From positions 186,001 to 250,000 of the forward strand of contig NZ_JAGGOJ010000007.1 in assembly GCF_018614575.1 (NCBI RefSeq): a stretch of 64,000 bases of DNA, given 5' to 3'. A program made the translations under genes and the position numbers. This document shows positions 1 to 8,035 of the stretch, in pieces. This stretch comes from Streptomyces sp. ISL-10 (GTDB lineage: Bacteria; Actinomycetota; Actinomycetes; Streptomycetales; Streptomycetaceae). The notes beneath the pieces were generated by a model that was given only the letters and a program-made list of their open reading frames with translations, was not told the DNA's origin and did not search any database. Numbering within the stretch: position 1 is the first letter of the stretch; each line of letters opens with the position of its first letter.

Positions 1-808
1 CACCCGGGACGAGGCCGTCAACAAGCTCGACGCGGCGCTCGGCGAGCGGGCCAGGACGCCGCTCCAGCTCTCGGTCGGCGGCAAGAAGGCGGAGCTCGGC
101 CCGGACAAGGCCGGCCTGTCCCTGGACAGCCAGGCGACGGTGCGTGCCGCCGCGGGCAGCGACTACAACCCCGTGTCGGTGATCGGCTCCCTGTTCGGCG
201 GCGAACGCGTCGCCGAGCCCGTCATCCTCGTCGACGAGGAGAAGCTGAGCGTGGCGCTCGCGGACCTCGCGGGCGCGTCCGGTTCGGCCACCGACGGCAC
301 GATCCGCTTCGAGCCGGGCAAGGCGGTCGCCGTACCGGGCAAGGCCGGCCAGACCCTGGACGTCGGCCGCTCGGTGATCTCGGTCAAGGACGCGTACCGC
401 GCCCAGGTCGAGACGGGCAAGCCGAACGTGGTGGAGCTGCCCGTCGCCACCCGCGAGCCGACGATCACGCAGACGGAGCTGGACCGGGCGATGAAGGAAT
501 TCGCCCAGCCCGCGATGTCCGGCCTGATCACGATCAAGGCGGGTGGCAAGTCCATCCAGTTCGGCCCGGCGAAGTCCCTGCCGCAGATCCTTTCGATGAA
601 GGCGATCGACGGAAGGCTGGTCGAGGTCTACGACAAGCAGGCCATCGAGCAGCTGCTGGACGGCGTCTTCGACGGTGTCATGATCACCAAGGGCGACGGC
701 AAGCAGCACGAGGTGTCCGCGGACGACGTGGCCCAGGCGATGGGTCCCGCCCTGCGCGGCAAGACGCCCGCGCAGCGCACGGCGGTCATCTCGCTCAACC
801 CGAGCTGA
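1..808 (+). CDS. Secreted peptidoglycan-binding-domain protein (VanW-type family), 5' end missing
   Basis: The reading frame is open from the left edge, so only the C-terminal 268 or so residues are here; the start lies outside the window. What is visible looks like two alternating copies of an extracellular alpha/beta domain (charged, many Lys-Ala-Gly turns, no cysteines, no membrane segments), of the kind called 'putative peptidoglycan binding domain' in VanW/YoaR-like actinobacterial proteins. One copy ends near base 500 and a second runs to the stop. Such proteins normally have one N-terminal membrane anchor and act in the cell wall, but that anchor would be upstream of the window. A hairpin terminator follows 18 bases after the stop, so the transcript ends here. 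The family call is by resemblance of composition and repeat layout and is moderate; no catalytic motif can be pointed to. Confidence 0.6.
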   Translation, partial: TRDEAVNKLDAALGERARTPLQLSVGGKKAELGPDKAGLSLDSQATVRAAAGSDYNPVSVIGSLFGGERVAEPVILVDEEKLSVALADLAGASGSATDGTIRFEPGKAVAVPGKAGQTLDVGRSVISVKDAYRAQVETGKPNVVELPVATREPTITQTELDRAMKEFAQPAMSGLITIKAGGKSIQFGPAKSLPQILSMKAIDGRLVEVYDKQAIEQLLDGVFDGVMITKGDGKQHEVSADDVAQAMGPALRGKTPAQRTAVISLNPS

Positions 809-826
809 GCGGCCACCACCGACACC

Positions 827-861
827 GAAGCCCCTGCCCGCTCCTCCCGGGCGGGGGCTTC
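827..861 (+). terminator. Rho-independent-type hairpin after the peptidoglycan-binding protein
   Basis: A 14-base stem (827-840 with 848-861) with one mismatch encloses a 7-base loop. It begins 18 bases after the stop codon. There is no T-run, as is usual in high-GC actinobacteria. Confidence 0.75.
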
Positions 862-979
862 GCACACGGACCGTGCCGGCGGCTTTGCCGCTGTCGAAAT
901 CGCCCGGTCCCCGGGCCGGCCCGGCGCTGTCGTCCGAGCTCGGCTCCCTACCTCCGCCCGCCGCCCAGAAAGCGACGTC

Positions 980-1339
980 ATGACCAGCGCGCGCCCGGCC
1001 CCGACCACCACCCTCTGGCGTCCCACCGGGCCCGTCGAGCTGGAGCTCGTACGGGAGTCGGGGTGGCGGGCGTGGCCCGCGCGCCTGCCCGAGCAGCCGA
1101 TCTTCTATCCCGTGCTGAACGAGGACTACGCCGTCCGCATCGCGCGCGACTGGAACGTGAGATACGACGGCGCCGGCTTCGTCACACGCTTCGAGGTCGA
1201 CTCCGCCTTCCTCGCGCGCTACCCCGTGCAGCAGGCCGGCGGCGAGACGATCCTGGAGCTGTGGGTGCCGGCCGAGGAGCTCGACGAGTTCAACGCGCAC
1301 ATCGTCGGCCCGATCGAGGTCGTCCACGAGTTCCGCTGA
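980..1339 (+). CDS. Conserved hypothetical protein, 119 aa
   Basis: A small soluble protein with good high-GC codon bias and an ATG start preceded by a weak purine run (AGAAAG, 8 bases upstream). It is rich in Trp, Glu and Arg, has no signal peptide, no membrane segment and no cysteine. The middle contains an invariant-looking stretch 'FYPVLNEDYAVRIARDWNV', and the C-terminus 'ELWVPAEELDEFNAHIVGPI' looks like a conserved amphipathic segment. I recognise this as a type of short protein common in actinobacteria, but I cannot assign a function. It stands alone between a terminator on its left and a convergent transglutaminase-like gene whose stop is 13 bases away. Confidence 0.7.
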   Translation: MTSARPAPTTTLWRPTGPVELELVRESGWRAWPARLPEQPIFYPVLNEDYAVRIARDWNVRYDGAGFVTRFEVDSAFLARYPVQQAGGETILELWVPAEELDEFNAHIVGPIEVVHEFR

Positions 1340-1351
1340 GGCCCGCCCTCG

Positions 1352-2188
1352 TCAGTTCAGCATCGCCCGAGCCGCCCGTGCCCGGCCCCTGATCGCTTCG
1401 GCCGCCGTCGGCTCGACCGCCGACACCACATCCGCGTACGCCTCCATCTCCACCGCGCCCGCCGCGAAATCACCGCGCTGAACCAGCAGTTGGGCGCGCT
1501 CGTAGCGCAGCCTGGCCGGGTGCGCGGGGAGCAGGAGGAGCAGGTCGAGCGCCCACAGGGCGACGTCCGAGCGCTCCGGGCGGGGCGCCGCCCAGGCACG
1601 GATGTTGTTCAGGATGCGTGAGACCACCGCGAGCGGGTCCGCGGGCGTCAGCATCGACGGGGTCAGCGGCGCGCCCGTGGTGCTGGTGACGAGCAGTTCG
1701 GTGTCCGTGGCCGTCAGCAGCCGGCCCGCGGCGAATGGGTCCGCCAGCACCTGCGCGTCCGCGTCGCCGAAGCCGACCACGAAGTGGCCGGGCAGGGCGA
1801 CCCCGTACACGTGCCCGCCCGCCCGGCGGGCGACCTCCGTCCAGATCACCGAGAGCAGGATCGGCAGGCCTCGGCGGCGGCGCAGCACCTCTTGCAGCAG
1901 CGAGGACTCAAGGTGCTGGTAGTCGCCGGGCGTGCCGTGGAAGCCCTCGCGGCCGCCGAGCAGGTCCGCCAGTGCCGCCGCCCAGGCCTGCGGTGTGGTG
2001 AGCCCGTACGGCACCGCCCCCGCGAGGCGGTCCAGTTCGATCTGGGCCTCGTCGATACCCTCCTCGTCCAGCGCGGGGTCCGCCTGTGTGCCGATGAGCA
2101 GGCACAACAGGGCCAGGTCGGGGCGTTCGGCCCGTGCCTCCTCGGCGAACCGCTCCCGCCGGGGCTGCCGCCACGCGTCGTGCTGCAT
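1352..2188 (-). CDS. Transglutaminase-like superfamily protein (SirB1 family)
   Basis: 278 aa. The central part has the look of the transglutaminase-like core found in SirB1/YchA proteins: 'GLPILLSVIWTEVARRAG' followed by 'HVYGVALPGHFVVGF', where the His of PGHF would be a core residue. The usual catalytic Cys is not present: the position before the first helix reads 'RRRRGLPILLS', as in other SirB1 members, so enzymatic activity is doubtful. The C-terminal third is a helical TPR-like region ('LRYERAQLLVQRGDFAAG'). The ATG at 2188 was chosen because no other start codon is found just upstream in frame. It lies 17 bases downstream of the GNAT stop (2206), so the two genes probably form an operon read right to left. 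Confidence 0.75.
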   Translation of the reverse strand: MQHDAWRQPRRERFAEEARAERPDLALLCLLIGTQADPALDEEGIDEAQIELDRLAGAVPYGLTTPQAWAAALADLLGGREGFHGTPGDYQHLESSLLQEVLRRRRGLPILLSVIWTEVARRAGGHVYGVALPGHFVVGFGDADAQVLADPFAAGRLLTATDTELLVTSTTGAPLTPSMLTPADPLAVVSRILNNIRAWAAPRPERSDVALWALDLLLLLPAHPARLRYERAQLLVQRGDFAAGAVEMEAYADVVSAVEPTAAEAIRGRARAARAMLN

Positions 2189-2205
2189 ACGCTTTTCGTA
2201 CCCGT

Positions 2206-3201
2206 CTACGCCGCGCGGAAGTGGTGGTAGTGGTGATGGACCGCGAAGCCCATCGCGCCGTACAGCGCCCGGGCCGCCTCGTTGTCCGCCTCCACCTGGA
2301 GCCAGGCCGCCGACGCGCCCTCCTCCAGCGCGCGGCGGGCCAAGGCCGCCATCACCGCCGTCGCAAGACCCTGACGGCGGTTCTCGGGGTCGACCTCCAC
2401 GGCCATGAAGCCCGCCCAGCGTCCGTCGACCACACACCGGCCGATCGCCGCGGGCACCTCCCCGGTGCCCGGTATCGAGGCGAACCACACCGAAGGGCCG
2501 CTGCCCAGGACCTGGAGCACATGGGGCCCCGGCACACCGGCGCGGTTGTAACGCCGCAGCCACGCCTCGTCGACGGTGCGCGCCAGCCGCACCCGCGTGA
2601 CGTCCGCGTCCAGATCGCCGAGCTGCGCCAGGCCGCCGACCTGCACCTGCGCCGACACCTCGCGCTGCCAGCCGCGCTCCTCCAGCTCGGCGCACAGCTC
2701 CTCCTGGGTGCCCGCAGCGCCGGTCGCGGTCTGCACATAGGCCGGGAGCCCGCGCCGCCCGTACCACGCACGCACCCGCTCCAGCGCCGCGTCGAGGTCC
2801 ATGCCCGGGTCGCCGAGCGGCAGCACCGAATTGGCGCGCCGGGTGAATCCGTACGCCGCCCGCAGCTCCCAGTCGCCGAGCCGTTCGCTCTCCACCGGCT
2901 GCCAGGCCCTGGACGTCACCCGCGCCAGCTCCTCGAAGCCCGCCGCGGGTCCCCGTCGCCGGGCCGGTGCCGCGGGCACGACCTTGCCCGCGACCAGGGA
3001 GGATTCCGCGATGCGGACGGTTTCGCCGGTCCTTCGTGTGATCAGCAGCACACCGGAGGTCCATGATGTGAGAACACCGACCGTGTCGGTGAACTTCGCA
3101 CCGGGACCGCCGGCCGGGTCCAGGGTCCGTACGGACACTCGTTTCCCCACGTCATCAGGTGTAATACGGATCTCGAGTCGTCCGCCGGCAGTGAATTCCA
3201 C
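2206..3201 (-). CDS. GNAT N-acetyltransferase, Cg3035/Rv0428c-like
   Basis: 331 aa. The N-terminal ~65 residues resemble an SH3-like beta barrel ('LEIRITPDDVGKRVSVRTL'), and the C-terminal ~130 residues are a GNAT fold: 'AGFMAVEVDPENRRQGLA' is the acetyl-CoA pyrophosphate loop (RRQGLA), followed by the typical 'LQVEADNEAARALYGAMGF' ending. This two-part layout is that of the mycobacterial Rv0428c group, whose substrate is unsure. A TTG at 3237 would give 12 extra residues, but the GTG at 3201 has a strong GGAGGGG eleven bases upstream, so I took the GTG. It is divergent from fdxA and leads an operon with the transglutaminase-like gene. Confidence 0.85.
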   Translation of the reverse strand: MEFTAGGRLEIRITPDDVGKRVSVRTLDPAGGPGAKFTDTVGVLTSWTSGVLLITRRTGETVRIAESSLVAGKVVPAAPARRRGPAAGFEELARVTSRAWQPVESERLGDWELRAAYGFTRRANSVLPLGDPGMDLDAALERVRAWYGRRGLPAYVQTATGAAGTQEELCAELEERGWQREVSAQVQVGGLAQLGDLDADVTRVRLARTVDEAWLRRYNRAGVPGPHVLQVLGSGPSVWFASIPGTGEVPAAIGRCVVDGRWAGFMAVEVDPENRRQGLATAVMAALARRALEEGASAAWLQVEADNEAARALYGAMGFAVHHHYHHFRAA

Positions 3202-3315
3202 AGCTCTGCGAGCCCCTCCTGTTCGGATCGTTGCCAAGAACGGAGATACTAGGGGCGGGCATCGACGACGCCGCGCTCCCGCGCAAGCCAGCCCTTACCG
3301 AGGAGGAACGACAGC
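3202..3315. promoter_or_regulatory. Divergent intergenic region GNAT / fdxA
   Basis: These 114 bases carry the control of both genes. On the plus strand a TACTAG hexamer near 3248 is a plausible -10 element for fdxA, and GAGGAGGAA ending 7 bases before the GTG is a strong ribosome binding site. No -35 is convincing. Confidence 0.35.
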
Positions 3316-3636
3316 GTGACCTACGTCATCGCGCAGCCTTGTGTCGACGTCAAGGACAAGGCGTGCATCGAGGAGTGCCCCGTCGACTGCATCTACGAGG
3401 GCTCTCGGTCCTTGTACATCCACCCGGACGAATGCGTCGACTGCGGTGCTTGTGAGCCGGTCTGCCCCGTGGAGGCCATCTTCTACGAGGACGACACCCC
3501 GGAGGAGTGGAAGGACTACTACAAGGCGAACGTCGAGTTCTTCGACGAGCTCGGCTCGCCCGGTGGTGCCTCCAAGCTCGGCCTGATCGAGCGCGACCAC
3601 CCCTTCATCGCCGCGCTGCCGCCGCAGAACGGCTGA
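3316..3636 (+). CDS. fdxA: 7Fe ferredoxin FdxA
   Basis: 106 aa, the usual length for the actinobacterial seven-iron ferredoxin. Cysteines 9, 17 and 21/25 in 'CVDVKDKACIEECPVDC' and the cluster 'CVDCGACEPVCP' (Cys 40, 43, 46, 50) supply ligands for one 3Fe-4S and one 4Fe-4S centre. The acidic C-terminal extension 'EEWKDYYKANVEFFDELG' is typical of the family. It is a cytoplasmic electron carrier, often the partner of cytochromes P450 or ferredoxin-dependent oxidoreductases. GTG start with a near-perfect ribosome binding site. In mycobacteria fdxC likewise precedes a DapC-like aminotransferase, but here a 13-base hairpin separates the two genes. Confidence 0.95.
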   Translation: MTYVIAQPCVDVKDKACIEECPVDCIYEGSRSLYIHPDECVDCGACEPVCPVEAIFYEDDTPEEWKDYYKANVEFFDELGSPGGASKLGLIERDHPFIAALPPQNG

Positions 3637-3739
3637 TCGGCCGCCACGACTGATCCGGTCCCGCAGGGTGCAGCCCGCGGGCGGATCGGCCGCTGAGCCG
3701 CTGATCCGTCGCGGGACGGCAGATCCGATCCGCATCCTC

Positions 3740-3773
3740 CGGTCCCGTACGGCTCGTCGTCCGTACGGGACCG
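3740..3773 (+). terminator. Hairpin between fdxA and dapC
   Basis: A perfect 13-base stem (3740-3752 with 3761-3773) with an 8-base loop, 40 bases before the dapC start. It probably ends the fdxA transcript; since it sits just ahead of dapC it could also act as an attenuator. Confidence 0.6.
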
Positions 3774-3812
3774 AGGCGTTTGACGCCCACGTACCAGAAA
3801 GCGAGCGCCGCC

Positions 3813-4907
3813 GTGGCCTCAGTCTCTTCGCGCCTCCCCGTCTTCCCCTGGGACAAGCTCGAGCCGTACAAGGCGACGGCCGCGGCCCATCCGGACGGAA
3901 TCGTCGACCTCTCCGTCGGCACGCCCGTCGACCCGGTGCCCGTGCTGATCCAGCGGGCCCTCGTGGCAGCCGCCGACTCACCCGGCTACCCGACCGTGTG
4001 GGGCACGGCCGCCCTGCGGGACGCGCTGGTCGGCTGGGTCGGCCGGCGGCTCGGCGCGGTGGGCGTGGCGGACACCAATGTCCTGCCTGTCGTCGGCTCC
4101 AAGGAGCTGGTGGCCTGGCTGCCCACACAGCTCGGACTCGGGCCGGGGGACCGGGTCGCCTACCCGCGGCTCGCCTACCCCACGTACGAGGTCGGCGCGC
4201 GCCTGTGCGGGGCGGACCCCGTGGTGTACGACGATCCGACCGAGCTCGACCCGGCCGGGCTGAAGCTGCTGTGGCTCAATTCGCCGTCCAACCCGACCGG
4301 CAGGGTGCTGGCCAGGGACGAGCTGATCCGGATCGTCGCCTGGGCGCGCGAGCACGGGGTGCTGGTCTTCAGCGACGAGTGCTACCTGGAACTCGGCTGG
4401 GAGGCCGAGCCGGTGTCCGTGCTGCACCCGGACGTGTGCGGCGGCAGGTACGAGGGCGTCGTCGCCGTCCACTCGCTCTCCAAGCGCTCCAACCTGGCCG
4501 GTTACCGGGCCGCGTTCATCGCCGGTGACGCGGACGTGCTCGGCGAGTTGCTCCGGATCCGCAAGCACGGCGGGATGATGACCCCCGCGCCCGTGCAGGC
4601 GGCGACCGTGGCGGCCCTCGGCGACGACGCGCACGTCACCGAGCAGCGCGCCAGGTACGCCGCCCGCCGCGCCGCCCTGCGCTCGGCGCTGGAGACGCAT
4701 GGATTCCGCATCGAGCACAGCGAGGCCAGCCTCTACCTGTGGGCGACCCGCGACGAGCCGTGCTGGGAGACCGTCGCCCACCTGGCGGACCTCGGCATCC
4801 TGGTCGCGCCCGGTGACTTCTACGGCGAGGCGGGAGAGCGCTTCGTCCGGGTGGCGTTCACGGCGACCGACGAGCGGGTCGAGGCGGCCGTGAAGCGCCT
4901 GGGCTGA
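3813..4907 (+). CDS. dapC: N-succinyldiaminopimelate aminotransferase DapC
   Basis: 364 aa, fold-type I PLP aminotransferase. It is expected to transfer the amino group from glutamate to N-succinyl-2-amino-6-oxopimelate in the lysine/meso-diaminopimelate (peptidoglycan) pathway. Visible family marks are 'DLSVGTPVDPVP' near the N-terminus, 'LNSPSNPTGRVL' (the Asn that binds PLP), 'SDECYLELGW' and the Schiff-base lysine K224 in 'SLSKRSNLAGYR'. A TTG at 3780 would add 11 residues, but the protein family begins with 'SRLPVFPWDKLEPYK', so the GTG at 3813 fits better. dapE, for a later step in the same pathway, lies 2 kb downstream. A bidirectional hairpin follows the stop. Confidence 0.9.
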   Translation: MASVSSRLPVFPWDKLEPYKATAAAHPDGIVDLSVGTPVDPVPVLIQRALVAAADSPGYPTVWGTAALRDALVGWVGRRLGAVGVADTNVLPVVGSKELVAWLPTQLGLGPGDRVAYPRLAYPTYEVGARLCGADPVVYDDPTELDPAGLKLLWLNSPSNPTGRVLARDELIRIVAWAREHGVLVFSDECYLELGWEAEPVSVLHPDVCGGRYEGVVAVHSLSKRSNLAGYRAAFIAGDADVLGELLRIRKHGGMMTPAPVQAATVAALGDDAHVTEQRARYAARRAALRSALETHGFRIEHSEASLYLWATRDEPCWETVAHLADLGILVAPGDFYGEAGERFVRVAFTATDERVEAAVKRLG

Positions 4908-4930
4908 GTGCCTTCCAATAGATGCGCCAA

Positions 4931-4957
4931 GGGCCCGGGAGCTGTGCTCCCGGGCCC
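4931..4957. terminator. Bidirectional hairpin between convergent genes
   Basis: A perfect 12-base stem (4931-4942 with 4946-4957) with a 3-base loop, then TTC. It lies between the dapC stop and the convergent stop at 4995 and can serve both strands. Confidence 0.85.
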
Positions 4958-4994
4958 TTCGTGTTCACCCGCCGGCCGACGGGCGGGCAGTGGA

Positions 4995-5513
4995 TCAGCC
5001 GCCCAGCGGCAGACCGCCGAGAGTGCTGGTGGGCAGTCCGCCACCGCCGAGGGAGTCGGTGGGCAGTCCGCCGCCCTTGGCCGCGCCGCCGACCAGACCG
5101 CCCGCCTCGCCGGTGGTCTCACCGGCGGCCTCCTTGACGACCGGAGCAGCTGTCCCGGCGGCCGTGCCGACGGTCTTTGCCGCGACCGGAGCAGCAGTCT
5201 TGGCGGTCTTGCCGACGGTCTTGGCCGCCACGGGAGCAGCAGTCTTGGCGGCCTTGCCGACGGTCTTGGCCGCGACAGGCGCGGCCTTCTCGGCCGACTT
5301 GCCGCCGACCTGGCCGGCCACCTCGGTGGTCTCCTTCGAGACACCGTCGACCGTGTCGTCGACGGTGTCCGTGTCGAGGGCCGTCAGGCCGCCGACGGGG
5401 GCCTGGGGGACTTCCACGGCGCCTGCGGAGCCGGCCGCACCGACCACGGGAGCTGCACCCGCCGCGATGAGCAGCGCGGCACGGGCGATCCGACGGGTCA
5501 GGGGGAGGGACAT
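4995..5513 (-). CDS. Small secreted Ala/Lys/Pro repeat protein
   Basis: 172 aa. It has an N-terminal signal peptide ('MSLPLTRRIARAALLIAAG' then an Ala/Gly-rich stretch with a likely cut near AGA-VE) and no later membrane segment. The body carries four imperfect copies of a 15-residue unit 'AAPVAAKTVGKAAKT' (residues ~82-135), followed by a Gly-rich tail with 'GGLPTDSLGGGGLPT'. The tail resembles the ends of other small exported Streptomyces proteins. ATG start with AAGGAG 6 bases upstream. The repeats are nearly identical at the DNA level (units of about 45 bases), which suggests recent expansion or active homogenisation. The function is unknown; a surface or cell-wall role is only an inference from export and composition. 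Confidence 0.75.
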   Translation of the reverse strand: MSLPLTRRIARAALLIAAGAAPVVGAAGSAGAVEVPQAPVGGLTALDTDTVDDTVDGVSKETTEVAGQVGGKSAEKAAPVAAKTVGKAAKTAAPVAAKTVGKTAKTAAPVAAKTVGTAAGTAAPVVKEAAGETTGEAGGLVGGAAKGGGLPTDSLGGGGLPTSTLGGLPLGG

Positions 5514-5822
5514 GATGCTCCTTGAAGCGAGAGGACGTTCGGACTGTGCGTGGTGCGTGATCGTGCTGTCCGGCGTACGGACGTCCTGACAACCGCGAGG
5601 AGGGCGGGGGAAGTTGCGGTGCCCCCGGGTAAAGAATTGGTAACGCGTCGCATAATCGGTTTCGTCGGAAAACGGGCAAACGCTGCGATGTCCGTTACGG
5701 TGATGAACCGTCACTTCCCTTTCACTGCAAGGGATTCGGTGAGGGCGTGCGAGCAAGCGCGACGGGGGTGCGCGGTCTTCGCGCGCGGTGAACGGACTGC
5801 TTCGTTCGGGGGAGTAGCCGGA
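5514..5822 (-). promoter_or_regulatory. Upstream region of the secreted repeat protein, with a possible MtrA-type direct repeat
   Basis: A 309-base gap that is clearly AT-richer than its surroundings between about 5625 and 5720. At 5628-5644 the plus strand reads GGTAAAGAATTGGTAAC, a GGTAA direct repeat with 11-base spacing. This is close to the GTAAC-type direct repeats bound by the response regulator MtrA in actinobacteria. It lies about 115 bases upstream of the ATG at 5513, where a regulator site could act. A TTATGC on the minus strand near 5655 may be a -10. No other gene is visible in the gap. Confidence 0.4.
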
Positions 5823-6785
5823 CTACTGTGCGACGCGGATGCGGACGTCGCCGGTGCCCTGATCGGCGGTGCCACCGCCGGGCGTACCCGCTCCGGTAGG
5901 GCCGCTCGCGCCGGCGGGCTCCTTCCGCCACCCCTTTCCGGACTCCGCCGCGCTCCAGACCCGGCCTCCGTACGAGATCTCCGTGATGCGCAGCGCGTCC
6001 GCCCGGGCCACCGCCCAGTGCGCGAGCTCCCAGCCGCGGGGAGACGCCCCGCCGTTGTCCGCCGCCGTGGACGGCACCGGGACGGTGAGCTCCGCCGTCT
6101 CGCGCACGCCGGTGTTCCCGCGCCCCGCACCGCCGCGCGGCAGTACCTCCGCGCCGAAGGCCCGCACCAGTTCCGCGCGCAGCTTCGCCGGGTCGCCGGC
6201 CTTGCCGCCGTCCCTGGACTCACAGGTCAAAGTGGCCGCCGCCCGGCCCGTGAGCGCCGCGGCCAGCAGCGTGGCGTCCGGCTCGTGCTTCGCGTACGCC
6301 TGCGGGAAGCCGCTGCGCTGCACGCGCTGGGCGGCCACGGTCAGCGGCAGCCGCGAGTAGCCGGGAACCTCGGCGAGGTGGTCGTAGAACTTCCCGGCCG
6401 AGTAGACCGGGTCGAGGATCTGCCGCGGCGTCCCCCAGCCCTGGGAGGGGCGCTGCTGGAACAGGCCGAGCGAGTCCCGGTCGCCGTGCTCGATGTTGCG
6501 CAGGGCCGATTCCTGGAGGGCGGTCGCCAGCGCGATGGTGACCGCGCGCTGGGGCATGCCCCGGGTGGTGCCGACCGCGGAGATGGTCGCCGCGTTGTCC
6601 GCCTGCTCGGCCGAGAGTTCGTACGACGTGCCGCTGCCCTCCGTCGTGCGCACGACACAGCGTGGCGGGCCGCCGCCGGTGACGTACTGCACGACGACGT
6701 AGGCGATGAGAGCCAGCAGCACGAGGAGCGCGGCCGCGAAGCGAAGGAGGCGGCCGCGCCGGACGGAGGAGGCGGTCTCGGACAC
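5823..6785 (-). CDS. Membrane-anchored lysozyme-like (lytic transglycosylase-type) protein
   Basis: 320 aa. One N-terminal membrane helix ('LLRFAAALLVLLALIAYVVV') leaves the rest outside the cell. Residues ~60-190 hold a lysozyme-like core: 'AVTIALATALQESALRNIEHGDRDSLGLFQQRPSQGWGT' spans the putative catalytic Glu (in 'LQESAL') and the 'SLGLFQQRPSQGWG' signature seen in many actinobacterial secreted proteins that act on peptidoglycan. The C-terminal ~80 residues are low-complexity Gly/Ala/Thr. Two GTG codons are possible starts (6785 and 6794); neither has a ribosome binding site, which fits a leaderless message. It is divergent from dapE with only ~40 bases between the starts, so the two promoters must overlap. 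Confidence 0.7.
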   Translation of the reverse strand: MSETASSVRRGRLLRFAAALLVLLALIAYVVVQYVTGGGPPRCVVRTTEGSGTSYELSAEQADNAATISAVGTTRGMPQRAVTIALATALQESALRNIEHGDRDSLGLFQQRPSQGWGTPRQILDPVYSAGKFYDHLAEVPGYSRLPLTVAAQRVQRSGFPQAYAKHEPDATLLAAALTGRAAATLTCESRDGGKAGDPAKLRAELVRAFGAEVLPRGGAGRGNTGVRETAELTVPVPSTAADNGGASPRGWELAHWAVARADALRITEISYGGRVWSAAESGKGWRKEPAGASGPTGAGTPGGGTADQGTGDVRIRVAQ

Positions 6786-6824
6786 GACGCCCACGTTACT
6801 GGAGGTGGCGTTAGGGTCTGAGTC

Positions 6825-7904
6825 ATGCCCGAAACCGTGCTTGACCTCACTCTGGACGGCCCGGCGCTCACCGCCGCGCTGGTCGACTTCCGCTCGGTCA
6901 GCGGCGAGGAGAAGCCCCTCGCCGACGCGATCGAGCAAGCCCTGCGTCTCCTGCCGCACCTGACCGTCGACCGGCACGGCAACAACATCGTGGCCCGTAC
7001 GCACCTGGGCAGGGGCGAGCGCGTCGTGCTCGCCGGGCACATCGACACGGTTCCGGTGGCGGGGAACCTCCCCTCGCGGCTCGACGAGAACGGCGTCCTG
7101 TGGGGCTGCGGCACCAGCGACATGAAGTCGGGCGTCGCGGTCCAGCTGCGCATCGCCGCCACCGTCCCCGAGCCGAACCGCGACCTCACCTTTGTCTTCT
7201 ACGACAACGAGGAGGTCGCGGCACATCTCAACGGTCTGGGGCATGTGGCCGAGGCCTGTCCCGACTGGCTGACGGGCGACTTCGCCGTCCTCCTCGAACC
7301 GTCCGACGCCCAGGTCGAGGGCGGCTGTCAGGGCACGCTGCGGGTGCACCTCCGCACGGAGGGCGAGCGCGCGCACTCCGCCCGCAGCTGGATGGGTTCC
7401 AACGCCATCCACGCCGCCGCTCCGATCCTCGCCCGCCTCGCCGCGTACGAACCGCGCCGGCCGGTGATCGACGGGCTCGAGTACCGCGAGGGCCTCAACG
7501 CCGTCGGCATCGAGGCAGGTGTGGCCACCAATGTCATCCCCGACGCCTGCACGGTGGTCGTCAACTACCGGTACGCGCCCGACCGCAGCATGGAAGAGGC
7601 CGAAGCCCATGTCCGTGAGGTGTTCGCCGACTGCGGAGTGAGCGAGTTCGTGGTGGACGACCACACCGGCGGCGCGCTGCCCGGCCTCTCGCACCCTGCC
7701 GCGGCCGCGTTCATGGCCGCGGTCGGCGGCACCGCACAGCCCAAGTTCGGCTGGACCGACGTCTCACGGTTCAGCGCGCTCGGTGTGCCGGCGGTCAACT
7801 ACGGCCCGGGTGACGCGCTCTTCGCCCACAAGCGGGACGAGCACGTGGCCGTCGACAAGATCACACACTGCGAGCAGCGGCTGCGGGACTGGCTCACCGC
7901 CTGA
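6825..7904 (+). CDS. dapE: Succinyl-diaminopimelate desuccinylase DapE
   Basis: 359 aa, M20 metallopeptidase family. It should cleave N-succinyl-LL-diaminopimelate to LL-diaminopimelate and succinate in the lysine and peptidoglycan pathway. Metal-site residues are visible in order: H72 and D74 in 'GHIDTVP', D99 in 'GTSDMKSG', E129/E130 in 'DNEEV' (general base and ligand), and the C-terminal His in 'LFAHKRDEHV'. The dimerisation domain with 'SARSWMGSNAIHAA' lies between. The length matches the actinobacterial DapE group. The ATG lies 7 bases after TAGGGT, a good -10, so translation is probably leaderless. A short hairpin sits immediately after the stop. Confidence 0.92.
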   Translation: MPETVLDLTLDGPALTAALVDFRSVSGEEKPLADAIEQALRLLPHLTVDRHGNNIVARTHLGRGERVVLAGHIDTVPVAGNLPSRLDENGVLWGCGTSDMKSGVAVQLRIAATVPEPNRDLTFVFYDNEEVAAHLNGLGHVAEACPDWLTGDFAVLLEPSDAQVEGGCQGTLRVHLRTEGERAHSARSWMGSNAIHAAAPILARLAAYEPRRPVIDGLEYREGLNAVGIEAGVATNVIPDACTVVVNYRYAPDRSMEEAEAHVREVFADCGVSEFVVDDHTGGALPGLSHPAAAAFMAAVGGTAQPKFGWTDVSRFSALGVPAVNYGPGDALFAHKRDEHVAVDKITHCEQRLRDWLTA

Positions 7905-7905
7905 C

Positions 7906-7925
7906 CCGCCGGGCGCCCCCGGCGG
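7906..7925 (+). terminator. Short hairpin after dapE
   Basis: A perfect 8-base GC stem (7906-7913 with 7918-7925) with a 4-base loop, starting two bases after the stop codon. Confidence 0.55.
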
Positions 7926-8035
7926 CCGTGCTTTCCGCCATCGCATTCTGGCGGATCGCCCTTATTTCGCCATTCTTCACGTCCGCCGCCCTACCCTGGC
8001 CCGAAGAAAATGATGTCCGGCGGAGGGAGCAGGTC

